DNA of 15,937 nucleotides from Geothermobacter sp964441925 (GTDB lineage: Bacteria > Desulfobacterota > Desulfuromonadia > Desulfuromonadales > Geothermobacteraceae). Within the stretch, counting starts at the first letter, position 1. Every line of letters starts with the position of its first letter. Below the pieces are notes generated by a model. It ran no database searches. It was not told where the DNA came from and was given only the letters and a program-made list of their open reading frames with translations. A program made the translations under genes and the position numbers. The stretch is from NCBI GenBank assembly GCA_964441925.1, contig CAYTVY010000057.1:1-15937 (forward strand), in the 5' to 3' direction. Shown here one piece after another: positions 5,433 through 12,776 of this stretch.

Positions 5433-5846
5433 ATGGAAAGAACCTTTGCCATCATCAAGCCCGATGCCTTTGCCGCCGGTCATGCCGGCAAGATTCTCGA
5501 GCGGATCTATGCCGAGGGATTCAAGGTCGTCGGTCTGAAGAAACTGTTTCTGAGCAAGGCCGAGGCCGAGGGCTTCTATCATGTCCACAAGGATCGTCCC
5601 TTCTTCGGCGAGCTGACCGACTTCATGAGCAGCGGCCCCTGTATCGTCATGGTGCTCGAGGCCGAGAATGCCATCAGGAAATGGCGTGACCTGATGGGGG
5701 CCACCAATCCGGCCGAGGCCGCCGAAGGGACTCTGCGCCGCGAGTTCGGCACCTCCATTGGCGAGAACGCCACCCACGGCAGCGATGCACCGGAAACCGC
5801 CGCCTTCGAGATCTCCTATTTCTTCAGCGGCATGGAGCTTCTTTGA
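5433..5846 (+). CDS. ndk: Nucleoside diphosphate kinase
   Basis: The 137-residue cytoplasmic enzyme transfers the terminal phosphate of ATP to other (d)NDPs through a phospho-histidine. The active-site stretch ENATHGSDAPE carries the catalytic His115. Other family residues are in place: Lys9 in IIKPDA, Tyr49, Phe57, Arg85, Arg102 and Asn112. The length is normal for the bacterial family. I chose the ATG at 5433 because GGAGG lies nine bases upstream and MERTFAIIKPD is the usual NDK N-terminus; a longer in-frame reading from 5376 would add residues foreign to the family. It appears monocistronic, with a promoter at 5320-5349 and a terminator at 5883-5915. Confidence 0.97.
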   Translation: MERTFAIIKPDAFAAGHAGKILERIYAEGFKVVGLKKLFLSKAEAEGFYHVHKDRPFFGELTDFMSSGPCIVMVLEAENAIRKWRDLMGATNPAEAAEGTLRREFGTSIGENATHGSDAPETAAFEISYFFSGMELL

Positions 5847-5882
5847 GGTTTTCCGTCCGGCTGCGGCCGGGTTGCGTTTTGC

Positions 5883-5915
5883 AGGCCTTGCGGATAGAAT
5901 CCGCAAGGCCTTTTT
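5883..5915 (+). terminator. Rho-independent terminator of ndk
   Basis: AGGCCTTGCGGAT (5883-5895) pairs perfectly with ATCCGCAAGGCCT (5899-5911) around an AGA loop, with TTTTT at 5911-5915. It ends transcription 37 bases after the ndk stop and before rlmN. Confidence 0.93.
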
Positions 5916-5956
5916 ACTTTGTGCGGAAACAACGTCGTCCGCCAACCGGAATCGCC

Positions 5957-7021
5957 ATGCCTGTGACCGATCTGAAAAATCTCACGCCGGACGAGCTGGT
6001 CGCCTTCTGCAGCGGCCTCGGCGAGAAACCGTTCCGCGCCCGGCAGCTGCTGCGCTGGATCTACCAGCGGGACGTCGCCGATTTCGCGGCCATGACCGAT
6101 CTGTCGAAGGAGCTGCGATCCCGGCTGGCAACTTTGGCGACGGTGTCCGATTTCACTCCGGAAAGCGTCCAGACCAGTCGTGACGGCACCCGCAAGTATC
6201 TCTTCCGGCTGGCCGACGGCGAAACGGTGGAGAGCGTACGGATTCCGATGGACGAAGGGCGGACCACGCTCTGCATCTCCTGCCAGGTCGGCTGCGCCAT
6301 GGGCTGTTCCTTCTGCCTGACCGGAACCTTCGGCCTGACCCGCAACCTGACGCCGGCAGAGATCGTCAACCAGGTCTGTGCCGTGCGCCGGGACGGGCCG
6401 GTGAACAACATCGTCTTCATGGGGATGGGCGAGCCGCTGCACAACCTGGACAACGTGGTCCGGGCCCTGCAGATTCTCTACGCCGGCGAAGGCCTCAACT
6501 ACGGGCCGCGCCGGGTCACCTTGTCGACCTCCGGCCTGGTGCCGGAAATGCGTGAACTCGGCCGTCGGGTCCGGGTCGGGCTGGCGGTCTCGCTCAACGC
6601 CACCACCGACGAGGTGCGGGACAGGCTGATGCCGGTCAACCGGCGCTGGCCGCTGGCCGAACTGCTCGCGACCTGCCGGGACTATCCGTTGCAGCCGCGC
6701 GAACGGATCACTTTCGAGTACATCCTGATCCGCGACGTCAATGACAGTCTGGCCGACGCCCGGCGGCTGGTGCGGCTGATGCACGGTGTACGGGCGAAGA
6801 TCAACCTTATCGCCTATAATGAACATTCCGGTTCCGCTTTCCGTACCTCGCGGCCGGAGGATGTCGAGGCCTTTCAGTCCTGCCTGCTCGATCACGGCCT
6901 GGTGGCCGTCCGGCGGGCCAGCAAGGGGCGGGACATTCTTGCCGCCTGCGGCCAGCTGAAAGCGGAACTCGACCGGAGCGGGAGTGCTGCTCATCGGCCC
7001 TCCCGGACAGACGAACAGTGA
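5957..7021 (+). CDS. rlmN: Radical SAM 23S rRNA (A2503)-C2 / tRNA (A37)-C2 methyltransferase
   Basis: The 354-residue product is RlmN, which methylates C2 of A2503 in 23S rRNA and of A37 in some tRNAs. The radical SAM cluster motif CxxxCxxC is CAMGCSFC (Cys113, Cys117, Cys120). The two mechanistic cysteines are present: Cys106 in TTLCISC and Cys331 in ILAACGQL. GMGEPLHN and the VTLSTSG stretch are family hallmarks, and the N-terminal helical region fits. The start at 5957 gives MPVTDLKNLTPDEL; a longer reading from 5843 would run through the ndk terminator and is rejected. The ribosome-binding site is weak. The stop is 16 bases before the MTA phosphorylase start, so the two are probably co-transcribed. 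Confidence 0.96.
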   Translation: MPVTDLKNLTPDELVAFCSGLGEKPFRARQLLRWIYQRDVADFAAMTDLSKELRSRLATLATVSDFTPESVQTSRDGTRKYLFRLADGETVESVRIPMDEGRTTLCISCQVGCAMGCSFCLTGTFGLTRNLTPAEIVNQVCAVRRDGPVNNIVFMGMGEPLHNLDNVVRALQILYAGEGLNYGPRRVTLSTSGLVPEMRELGRRVRVGLAVSLNATTDEVRDRLMPVNRRWPLAELLATCRDYPLQPRERITFEYILIRDVNDSLADARRLVRLMHGVRAKINLIAYNEHSGSAFRTSRPEDVEAFQSCLLDHGLVAVRRASKGRDILAACGQLKAELDRSGSAAHRPSRTDEQ

Positions 7022-7037
7022 ATCAGTGGAGGTTGCC

Positions 7038-7901
7038 ATGAGTGAACCTGTGATCGGAGTTGTCGGCGGCAGCGGCCTGTACGAGATGGAGGGACTGAAG
7101 GAGGTTCGTGAAGAGCGGGTGGAGACGCCCTTCGGCGAGCCGTCCGACCTGCTGGTGACCGGCAGGCTGGGGGATGCCCGGCTGGTCTTTCTGCCCAGGC
7201 ACGGACGCGGACACCGCCTGTTGCCGAGTGAGGTCAACTACCGGGCCAACATCTATGCCCTGAAAAAGCTGGGGGTCGAACAGGTGATCTCCGTGTCGGC
7301 CGTCGGCAGTATGCAGGAGGAGATCGTTCCCGGACATATCGTCATCCCTGACCAGTTTTTCGACCGTACTACCGGTCGGCGGGATACGACCTTCTTCGGC
7401 GAGGGCGTGGTCGGCCATGTGCAGTTCGCCGATCCGGTCTGCCGACGTCTGGCCGGCCTGCTCGCCGGTGCCGCCCGCCAGGTCGGTGCCGTCGTCCACG
7501 AGGGAGGCACCTACATCTGCATGGAGGGGCCGCAGTTTTCGACCCGGGCCGAATCCCGCATCTACCGCAGCTGGGGGGTCGACATCATCGGCATGACCAA
7601 CGTCTCCGAGGCGAAGTTGGCCCGTGAGGCCGAACTCTGCTACGCCACCATCGCCCTGGCGACCGATTACGACTGCTGGCACGAGGGGCACGACGATGTC
7701 TCCGTCGAGGCGGTGGTCGCCCTGATCCGGCAGAATGTCGCCCTGGCCAAGAAGATCATCGCCGCCGCCGTCGGGCAGCTGACGGCACGGCGCACCTGCG
7801 GCTGCAGCTCGGCTCTCGCTCATGCGATCATGACCGACCGCAGCCTGATTCCGCCGGCAACCCGCGAGAAGCTGGAGCTGATCATCGGAAAATATCTGTA
7901 G
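7038..7901 (+). CDS. mtnP: S-methyl-5'-thioadenosine phosphorylase
   Basis: The 287-residue product belongs to the PNP/MTAP family and should split methylthioadenosine, a by-product of polyamine and related SAM chemistry, into adenine and methylthioribose-1-phosphate. Motifs seen: GGSGLY (10-15), PRHGRGH (53-59, phosphate site), SAVGS (87-91), EGPQFSTRAE (163-172), GMTNVSEAKLAREAE (185-199) and TDYDCWH (209-215), the last pointing to MTA or adenosine rather than hypoxanthine or guanine nucleosides. A GGAGG site lies five bases before the ATG at 7038. Whether it also uses S-methyl-5'-thioinosine cannot be told by eye. The following PfkB kinase is likely in the same transcript, although 96 bases separate them. 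Confidence 0.93.
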   Translation: MSEPVIGVVGGSGLYEMEGLKEVREERVETPFGEPSDLLVTGRLGDARLVFLPRHGRGHRLLPSEVNYRANIYALKKLGVEQVISVSAVGSMQEEIVPGHIVIPDQFFDRTTGRRDTTFFGEGVVGHVQFADPVCRRLAGLLAGAARQVGAVVHEGGTYICMEGPQFSTRAESRIYRSWGVDIIGMTNVSEAKLAREAELCYATIALATDYDCWHEGHDDVSVEAVVALIRQNVALAKKIIAAAVGQLTARRTCGCSSALAHAIMTDRSLIPPATREKLELIIGKYL

Positions 7902-7997
7902 CCGGGCGTACCGGCTCCCCGGTTGCAGGAGGGGTGGCAAGCATGTATACCTGCCAGCAGGGCGGGGTACCTAGTTTTTCTCCAGCGGGAGCATGAA

Positions 7998-8909
7998 ATG
8001 AGCATTCTCGTCGTCGGTTCCGTGGCATTCGACTCGGTACAGACTCCGTTCGGCAAGGTCGAGGAGGTGCTTGGCGGCTCGGGAACCTACTTTTCCACCT
8101 CGGCCAGTTTCTTCGCCGACGTCAGCCTCGTCGCCGTGGTCGGCGAGGATTTTCCGCAGACACACCTCGACTTTCTCCGCGCCCGCAATGTCAATCTCGA
8201 CGGACTGCAGGTTCGTCCGGGGCGGACCTTTCGCTGGGCGGGGGAGTACGGCTTCGACCTGAACGAGGCTCACACCCTCGATACCCAGCTCAACGTGTTC
8301 GAACAGTTCGATCCCGAGTTGCCCGAACACTACCGGGATGCCGAGTATGTCTTTCTCGGCAATATCGATCCCGGGCTGCAGCTGAAGGTACTGGAGCAGG
8401 TCCGCCGCCCCCGACTGGTCGCCTGTGATACGATGAACTTCTGGATCGATGGCAGGCGTCAGGCGTTGCTGAAGACTCTGGAACGGGTCGATATGCTGCT
8501 GATCAACGAGGCCGAGGCGAGGCAGCTTGCCGGCGAGCCGAACCTGGTGCGGGCTGCGAGGGCGATCCTCGCCATGGGTCCGCGGACCCTGATCGTCAAA
8601 CGGGGCGAGTACGGTGCCCTGATGTTCCACGAGCACAGCATCTTCGCCGCTCCGGCCTATCCGCTGGAATCGGTTTTCGACCCGACCGGGGCGGGAGATA
8701 CCTTCGCCGGGGGCTTTCTCGGCTATCTGGCGGCGAATCGCAATCATGATGAGGGCTGTTTGCGGCAGGCGATCATATTCGGTTCGGTGATGGCATCCTT
8801 CGTGGTGGAAAATTTCAGCCTCGATCGCATGCGTGAGCTCGACTACGCCGAGATCGAAGAACGCTTCCGCCGTTTCAAGTTGCTGACCGAGTTTGCGGGA
8901 ATAGGCTGA
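7998..8909 (+). CDS. PfkB-family carbohydrate/nucleoside kinase
   Basis: The 303-residue protein has the PfkB (ribokinase) fold signatures: GGSGTYFS (26-33) near the N-terminus and DPTGAGDTFAGGF (228-240), where Asp234 is the catalytic base. The start at 7998 (MSILVVGSVAFD) has GGGAG six bases upstream. The substrate cannot be read from sequence. It follows MTA phosphorylase, so nucleosides, methylthioribose derivatives or ribose are candidates; neighbourhood is the only support. It is not a MtnK-type methylthioribose kinase, which belongs to another fold. A short hairpin without a T-run (7900-7916) and about 80 more bases lie between it and the MTA phosphorylase. The next gene starts three bases after its stop, indicating co-expression. 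Confidence 0.88.
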   Translation: MSILVVGSVAFDSVQTPFGKVEEVLGGSGTYFSTSASFFADVSLVAVVGEDFPQTHLDFLRARNVNLDGLQVRPGRTFRWAGEYGFDLNEAHTLDTQLNVFEQFDPELPEHYRDAEYVFLGNIDPGLQLKVLEQVRRPRLVACDTMNFWIDGRRQALLKTLERVDMLLINEAEARQLAGEPNLVRAARAILAMGPRTLIVKRGEYGALMFHEHSIFAAPAYPLESVFDPTGAGDTFAGGFLGYLAANRNHDEGCLRQAIIFGSVMASFVVENFSLDRMRELDYAEIEERFRRFKLLTEFAGIG

Positions 8910-8912
8910 CCG

Positions 8913-9443
8913 ATGTTCCGTCAGGATCCGAACAGGACACGGCTGGGGATTCCCGTCCAGCGGGTATTACGGCTTGAGGCGTCGCTCGGCGACGCCCAGG
9001 TCAGCGTACCCGGCTATCCGTCCCAGATGGCGCGGGCCTATCTCTGTGTCTTTCAGACCAAGGCCGGGTTGCGCGTCACCGTGGTTCTGCATCTGCTGAC
9101 GTCCGACCGGCTGGTTTTCTTCCTCAACGGTGAAGGCCCGCTCGGCAAGGACGAAGCCTGCCGGGTGTTGGGGGAGGGAATGCAGTTTGCCGAATCACTC
9201 GGTTTTATGCTCGGCAATCTTGACATCCACCGCCTGTCGCCGCCGGAGCGGCAGAAACTCTGGGAGTCCCTCCCCCTGGAGAAAGGCCTTGCAGCCGTAT
9301 CTCTTCCCTCTTCCCGACCGGCCGGGGAGAGAGTACCGGTCGGAAAACCGCCGGCTTCGCGCCGGGGGTGGACCGTCGAGGAGATGCAGCGCAAACGGCG
9401 TCGGTTCATCGAAAATCTTGGTCGCCTGCTGGCCATGCTCTGA
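8913..9443 (+). CDS. Uncharacterised soluble protein
   Basis: I do not recognise this 176-residue protein. It has no signal peptide or membrane segment. Residues 1-110 look like a mixed alpha/beta domain with strands such as AYLCVFQT, LRVTVVLHLL and RLVFFLNGEG. A low-complexity Pro/Arg-rich linker follows (about 130-150), then a basic amphipathic helix at the C-terminus (WTVEEMQRKRRRFIENLGRL). The start is three bases after the kinase stop, and it ends ten bases before the TPR lipoprotein, so it sits in the middle of an operon. The codon use and the domain-like composition argue that it is a real gene. The tail might bind nucleic acid or a partner protein. Confidence 0.78.
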   Translation: MFRQDPNRTRLGIPVQRVLRLEASLGDAQVSVPGYPSQMARAYLCVFQTKAGLRVTVVLHLLTSDRLVFFLNGEGPLGKDEACRVLGEGMQFAESLGFMLGNLDIHRLSPPERQKLWESLPLEKGLAAVSLPSSRPAGERVPVGKPPASRRGWTVEEMQRKRRRFIENLGRLLAML

Positions 9444-9453
9444 GGAGGTTTTC

Positions 9454-10203
9454 ATGTTGCGACCAAAGATTTTGTTGTTTCTGCTTCTTCTGCTGTCTGC
9501 GGCCTGTGTTCCGGTCAATGACACCGCTGACGGCCTCGACCCCGAGGTGCATATCAAGCTCGGACTCTCTTACCTTCAGGAGCAGGATGCGACCAGGGCG
9601 TTGAAGGAATTTCTGCTGGCGGTTGACGGAGCCCCGGACAATGCCGAAGCGCAGGCCGGCCTGGCCCAGGCCTATTACCTGAAAAAGGCGTTTGCGCTGG
9701 CCGAAAAGCACTATCTCAAGGCGCTTGCCCTGGACAAGGACAATCCCGAGTATCACAATAATCTCGGCGCCCTCTACCTCGACATGAAACGCTGGGACGA
9801 TGCCATCCGGCATTTTCGTCTGGCCGCCGAGAATCTGCTCTTCGACCGGCCGGCACTGGCGCGTACCGGCATGGCGGTGGCCCAGCTGAAAAAGGGAGAC
9901 AATTTTGCGGCCATCGAAAGCTGCAAGGCGGCGCTGCACGAAAACTACCAGTTGCCCCAGGCCCATTTTTTTCTTGGTGAGGCCTACCGGGCTCTCGGCC
10001 GTTTCGATGAGGCAATAGCCTCCTATCGTCAGGCGCTGGATCTGGCACCCAACTATCTGCAGGCCCATTACCAGCTGGGGATGGTCTACCTGAAACAGCA
10101 GAAGAACGATCTGGCCCGCCCCGAGTTCGAAAAGGTGATCACCCTGGCACCCCGGTCGGAACAGGCGGGACTGGCGCGCGAATACCTGAAGCTTCTCGAC
10201 TGA
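9454..10203 (+). CDS. TPR-repeat lipoprotein (PilF/PilW-like)
   Basis: The 249-residue product has a lipoprotein signal with lipobox LSAAC (lipidated Cys18), followed by an almost continuous array of about six tetratricopeptide repeats (roughly 30-245). Typical TPR residues are clear, for example DNPEYHNNLGALYLDMKRWDDA and FFLGEAYRALGRFDEAIASY in overlapping parts. It should be anchored in the periplasmic face of a membrane as a protein-protein scaffold. The architecture matches PilF/PilW lipoproteins, which help assemble the type IV pilus secretin, but no pilus gene is in the window, so the name is tentative. GAGGAGG precedes the ATG. It is the last gene of the rlmN-to-TPR run. Confidence 0.88.
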   Translation: MLRPKILLFLLLLLSAACVPVNDTADGLDPEVHIKLGLSYLQEQDATRALKEFLLAVDGAPDNAEAQAGLAQAYYLKKAFALAEKHYLKALALDKDNPEYHNNLGALYLDMKRWDDAIRHFRLAAENLLFDRPALARTGMAVAQLKKGDNFAAIESCKAALHENYQLPQAHFFLGEAYRALGRFDEAIASYRQALDLAPNYLQAHYQLGMVYLKQQKNDLARPEFEKVITLAPRSEQAGLAREYLKLLD

Positions 10204-10226
10204 CATCCGGCAATCCGTCAGAAGGT

Positions 10227-10242
10227 GGTGAGAACTCTCACC
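10227..10242. promoter_or_regulatory. 16-bp near-perfect palindrome
   Basis: GGTGAGA-AC-TCTCACC is an inverted repeat with seven-base arms. It lies 24 bases after the TPR gene stop and about 100 bases before the zinc-ribbon regulator. It could be a DNA operator for a dimeric regulator. As RNA it would be a six-pair hairpin with an AACT loop and TTTT seven bases later, a poor terminator. Confidence 0.35.
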
Positions 10243-10340
10243 AGGCAGGTTTTCGCCAGAGGGATCTCAACTGTCGGTAAACTTTCGCGCTGCCATGCCG
10301 ACAAGTTGTTGGAGACACCGTAGCCGGAGGGGAGAGAGCG

Positions 10341-10853
10341 ATGGTCATCGCATGCCCGGCCTGTCGGTCCCGTTACCGGATCGATCCGACGGGCCTCAAC
10401 AAGAAAGTGGCTCGGGCCAGGTGTCCCAGGTGCGGTCACGGTTTCACGATCGATCTGGCCGGACCGCGGAAGCCGAAGATCCTGATCGTCGACGATGCCC
10501 GTTTCTTTCGTGAAGTGGTGCTCGATATCCTGCGGGAACTCGATGTCATCATTCTCAAGGCCGGTGATGGAGATGAAGCCCTCAGGCTGATTCGCGGCGA
10601 AAGGCCCGACCTGGTCATCCTCGATCTGAAACTCCCCGGCAAGGACGGTTATCAACTGGTGCGTGAAATCCGCGCCGATCCCGCGCTGGCAGCGACGAAA
10701 CTGCTTGCCATGAGCAGCGTCTATCGCGGTGAGGATGAGGTGCGCCGGATCATGCAGGCCGGTGCTGACGATTTTCTCAACAAGTCCTTTCGTCCCGAGC
10801 AGCTGCTGTTGCGGGTTCGCAAGTTGCTGAAGGAGACAGCCGGTCATGCCTGA
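10341..10853 (+). CDS. Response regulator with N-terminal zinc ribbon
   Basis: The 170-residue product fuses an MJ0042-type zinc ribbon (Cys5, Cys8, Cys28, Cys31 in CPAC...CPRC) to a receiver domain (about 46-165). Receiver residues are complete: acidic Asp51-Asp52, phospho-acceptor Asp95 in LVILDLKLP, Ser125 in LAMSS and Lys148 in FLNKSF. There is no DNA-binding or enzyme output domain C-terminal to it, so output may come through the ribbon or by protein contact. A strong GGAGGGG site precedes the ATG. Its last eight bases overlap the start of the purine nucleoside phosphorylase gene, suggesting coupled translation. A cognate kinase is not adjacent; the kinase at 12777 is the nearest candidate. 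Confidence 0.9.
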   Translation: MVIACPACRSRYRIDPTGLNKKVARARCPRCGHGFTIDLAGPRKPKILIVDDARFFREVVLDILRELDVIILKAGDGDEALRLIRGERPDLVILDLKLPGKDGYQLVREIRADPALAATKLLAMSSVYRGEDEVRRIMQAGADDFLNKSFRPEQLLLRVRKLLKETAGHA

Positions 10854-11667
10854 GTTGATAGCCGATGTTGCCGCGGCCCGGACACGGTTGGGGACCGAAC
10901 CTTTCGATTTCGCTCTGATTCTTGGTTCGGGATTCGGAGATGCGGCCAGTGCATTGGCGACGGGGGCGGGAGTTCCGTTCAGTGAGCTCCCCGATTGCCC
11001 GGCGCGCAACCTGATTCCGGGACATGGCGGCCGGGTTGTTCCCTGCCGCTTCAATACGTTGCGAGGGCTCATCTTTCAGGGGCGCTTTCACTGCTACCAG
11101 GGGCTGAGTGCCTACCAGGCCGCCTGGCCGGCGCGCCTGGCGGCCGTGCTCGGTGTCCGCCGGCTGGTGGTCACCAGCGCCGTCGGCTCCATCAATCCGG
11201 CCTTTGCGCCGGGGGATCCGGTTTTCGTCACCGACCACCTCAATCTGCTTGGCGACAATCCGTTGCGCGGCATCGAACCGCCTGTCTTCGCTGATCTCAG
11301 CCACATCTATCCGGTCGAACTCTATCCGCGGCTGGCTGATCGTGCCGAGAAGCGGGGAATTGTTCTGCGCCGGGGTGTGCTGGCGGCGATGCCCGGCCCC
11401 AGTTACGAAACACCGGCCGAGATCCGCATGCTCGAGCGGCTCGGGGCGGACATCGTTTCCATGTCGATGGTGCCGGAAGTGGTGCTGGCCGCCGGTCTCG
11501 GCCTGGATGTCTTCGGCCTGGCCCTGGTGACCAACAAGGCCGCCGGCAAAGACAAGACCCCTCTCGAACATCGGGAGGTGTTGCGTGTGGGGCGCATCTT
11601 CAGTGCGACCCTGCGACAACTGTTGCCGGAGCTTCTCGACCTTTTTGTCGTCCGGCCGGAAGGTTGA
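10846..11667 (+). CDS. Purine nucleoside phosphorylase (trimeric PNP-I type)
   Basis: The 273-residue product carries PNP signatures: LGSGFG (26-31), GRFHCYQG (79-86), SAVGSINP (111-118), GPSYETPAE (184-192), MSMVPE (206-211) and VTNKAAG (228-234). Glu188 and Asn230 match the pair that binds 6-oxopurines, so inosine and guanosine are the likely substrates, unlike the MTA phosphorylase at 7038. The product bases feed purine salvage in the cytoplasm. The start overlaps the zinc-ribbon regulator by eight bases, with AAGGAGA about ten bases upstream. It is probably the last gene before the new promoter at 11734. Confidence 0.93.
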   Translation: MPELIADVAAARTRLGTEPFDFALILGSGFGDAASALATGAGVPFSELPDCPARNLIPGHGGRVVPCRFNTLRGLIFQGRFHCYQGLSAYQAAWPARLAAVLGVRRLVVTSAVGSINPAFAPGDPVFVTDHLNLLGDNPLRGIEPPVFADLSHIYPVELYPRLADRAEKRGIVLRRGVLAAMPGPSYETPAEIRMLERLGADIVSMSMVPEVVLAAGLGLDVFGLALVTNKAAGKDKTPLEHREVLRVGRIFSATLRQLLPELLDLFVVRPEG

Positions 11668-11684
11668 TTTCGTGCCTTTTTCTA

Positions 11685-11701
11685 ACTATTTGAAAAATAG
11701 T
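11685..11701. repeat. A+T-rich hairpin after the PNP gene
   Basis: ACTATTT (11685-11691) and AAATAGT (11695-11701) are perfect reverse complements around GAA. Neither strand gives a T-run right after the stem, so termination is uncertain. The A+T-rich patch stands out from the GC-rich surroundings and lies 33 bases upstream of a promoter, so a regulator site is also possible. Confidence 0.4.
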
Positions 11702-11733
11702 GAAAAACGGTCATTCTGCCTGGTGGCGACGGC

Positions 11734-11761
11734 TTGACAGCCCCCGGGCCCGTGCTAGACT
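11734..11761 (+). promoter_or_regulatory. Sigma-70-like promoter with extended -10
   Basis: TTGACA (11734-11739) is followed after 16 bases by TAGACT (11756-11761), preceded by TGC as in extended -10 promoters. The expected transcript starts near 11768, about 35 bases before the receiver gene. GGAG near 11788-11791 may be the ribosome-binding site, though the spacing to the ATG is long. Confidence 0.7.
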
Positions 11762-11803
11762 TTTTTCGGCAGGATAAAAAACGAACCGGAGTGAAATCCG
11801 TTT

Positions 11804-12169
11804 ATGCAGACGATAGAGAAAATCCTGATTGTCGATGACGAAGAGAACGCCCGCATCGGTTTGAGCAAACTGCTCAGCCAGGAGGGATACGAAGTCGACA
11901 GCGTCGCCAACGGCATCGAGGCGCTGGAATATCTGCAGCACGAAAAAGTCAACCTGGTCATCAGCGACATCAACATGCCAGAAATGAACGGCATCAGCTT
12001 TCTGCGCGAGCTGCACCGGAACCATCCCGAGACCCATGTCATCATGATCACCGCCTATGGTGGTGTCGAATCCTACCTCGACGCGATGAATCTCGGGGCT
12101 TTCGAGTATCTGCACAAACCGGTCAGGCTGGATGAACTAAAGTCGATCATGCGCAAGCTAGCCAACTGA
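11804..12169 (+). CDS. Stand-alone receiver-domain response regulator
   Basis: The 121-residue protein is a receiver domain and nothing else. Asp11-Asp12 form the acidic pocket, Asp55 in VISDINMP is the phospho-acceptor, Thr in IMITAYG and Lys in LHKPV complete the site. The AYGGVESYLDAMNLGAFEYLHKPV stretch resembles receivers of NtrC-type regulators, but the AAA+ and DNA-binding parts are absent. Single-domain receivers act by protein contact or as phosphate relays. It opens a probable transcript with UspA and the receiver-kinase at 12777, which is the best candidate partner. Confidence 0.92.
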   Translation: MQTIEKILIVDDEENARIGLSKLLSQEGYEVDSVANGIEALEYLQHEKVNLVISDINMPEMNGISFLRELHRNHPETHVIMITAYGGVESYLDAMNLGAFEYLHKPVRLDELKSIMRKLAN

Positions 12170-12201
12170 AGGTTCCCCAGCCGGGGTGATAGGGGGTCAC
12201 C

Positions 12202-12651
12202 ATGAAGGATTTCCAGAACATACTTTTCGCCACCGATTTTTCCGCCGGTTCCGATTTTGCCTTCGACTACGCCTATTCCCTCGCGCGTCGGTTCACTGCC
12301 GGGCTGCACATCATTCATGTCATCAACGAGCCGGTCGATCTGCGCGGTTTCTATGTGCCGCACATCTCTTTCGACAAGCTGGAGGAGGAGATCGAGGAAG
12401 GGGCCCGCAAGATGATGGACCGCTTCTGCCGGACCCATGTCGCCGATTACGACAAGGTCACCAGTCACATCGTTTCCGGCATTCCCTACGACGAGATCAT
12501 CCGCAAGGCGACCGAGATCGACGCCGATCTGATCGTCATGGGTACCCACGGTCGCACCGGGCTCGACCATGTCCTTTTCGGCAGTACGGCGGAAAAGGTG
12601 GTGCGCAAGTCGCCGGTTCCGGTCCTGACCATCCGCTGCCAGGAAGACTGA
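12202..12651 (+). CDS. Universal stress protein (ATP-binding UspA type)
   Basis: The 149-residue protein has the UspA fold. ILFATDFS at the N-terminus places Asp12 at the adenine-binding site, and G114-x2-G117-x9-G127-S128 (GTHGRTGLDHVLFGS) is the complete ATP-binding signature, so it belongs to the nucleotide-binding subgroup. It is cytoplasmic and likely dimeric. An AGGGGG site precedes the ATG at 12202. It lies 32 bases after the receiver gene and 125 bases before the kinase gene. The link with two-component genes suggests a stress-signalling unit, but the signal is not visible. Confidence 0.94.
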   Translation: MKDFQNILFATDFSAGSDFAFDYAYSLARRFTAGLHIIHVINEPVDLRGFYVPHISFDKLEEEIEEGARKMMDRFCRTHVADYDKVTSHIVSGIPYDEIIRKATEIDADLIVMGTHGRTGLDHVLFGSTAEKVVRKSPVPVLTIRCQED

Positions 12652-12691
12652 GCGGCCGGTCAGCCGGTTCCGGTACCCGGATCGCATTTCA

Positions 12692-12731
12692 ACCCCTTGT
12701 TTTCCCTTGTCATCCAGGGCGGACAAGGGGT
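12692..12731 (+). promoter_or_regulatory. Two mutually exclusive hairpins before the kinase gene
   Basis: ACAAGGGGT (12723-12731) can pair with ACCCCTTGT (12692-12700). Its overlapping form GACAAGGG (12722-12729) can instead pair with CCCTTGTC (12704-12711). Only one pairing can exist at a time, as in attenuators. No clear T-run follows, so a terminator is unlikely; a leader switch or mRNA-stability element is possible, as is chance from the repeated CCTTGT. Confidence 0.3.
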
Positions 12732-12776
12732 ATTCTTCTGCTTGTCAACCCGCCTTTTGTCTCTCCGGACCAAACT

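Noticed and set aside
5816..7237. A 473-codon open frame on the minus strand
   Set aside because: It is antisense to rlmN and the start of the MTA phosphorylase gene and crosses the ndk terminator. It shows only GC-driven composition.
12186..12776. A longer start for the receiver-kinase gene
   Set aside because: The frame is open through the UspA gene, but the added part is an out-of-frame reading of UspA. The receiver domain begins precisely at 12777.
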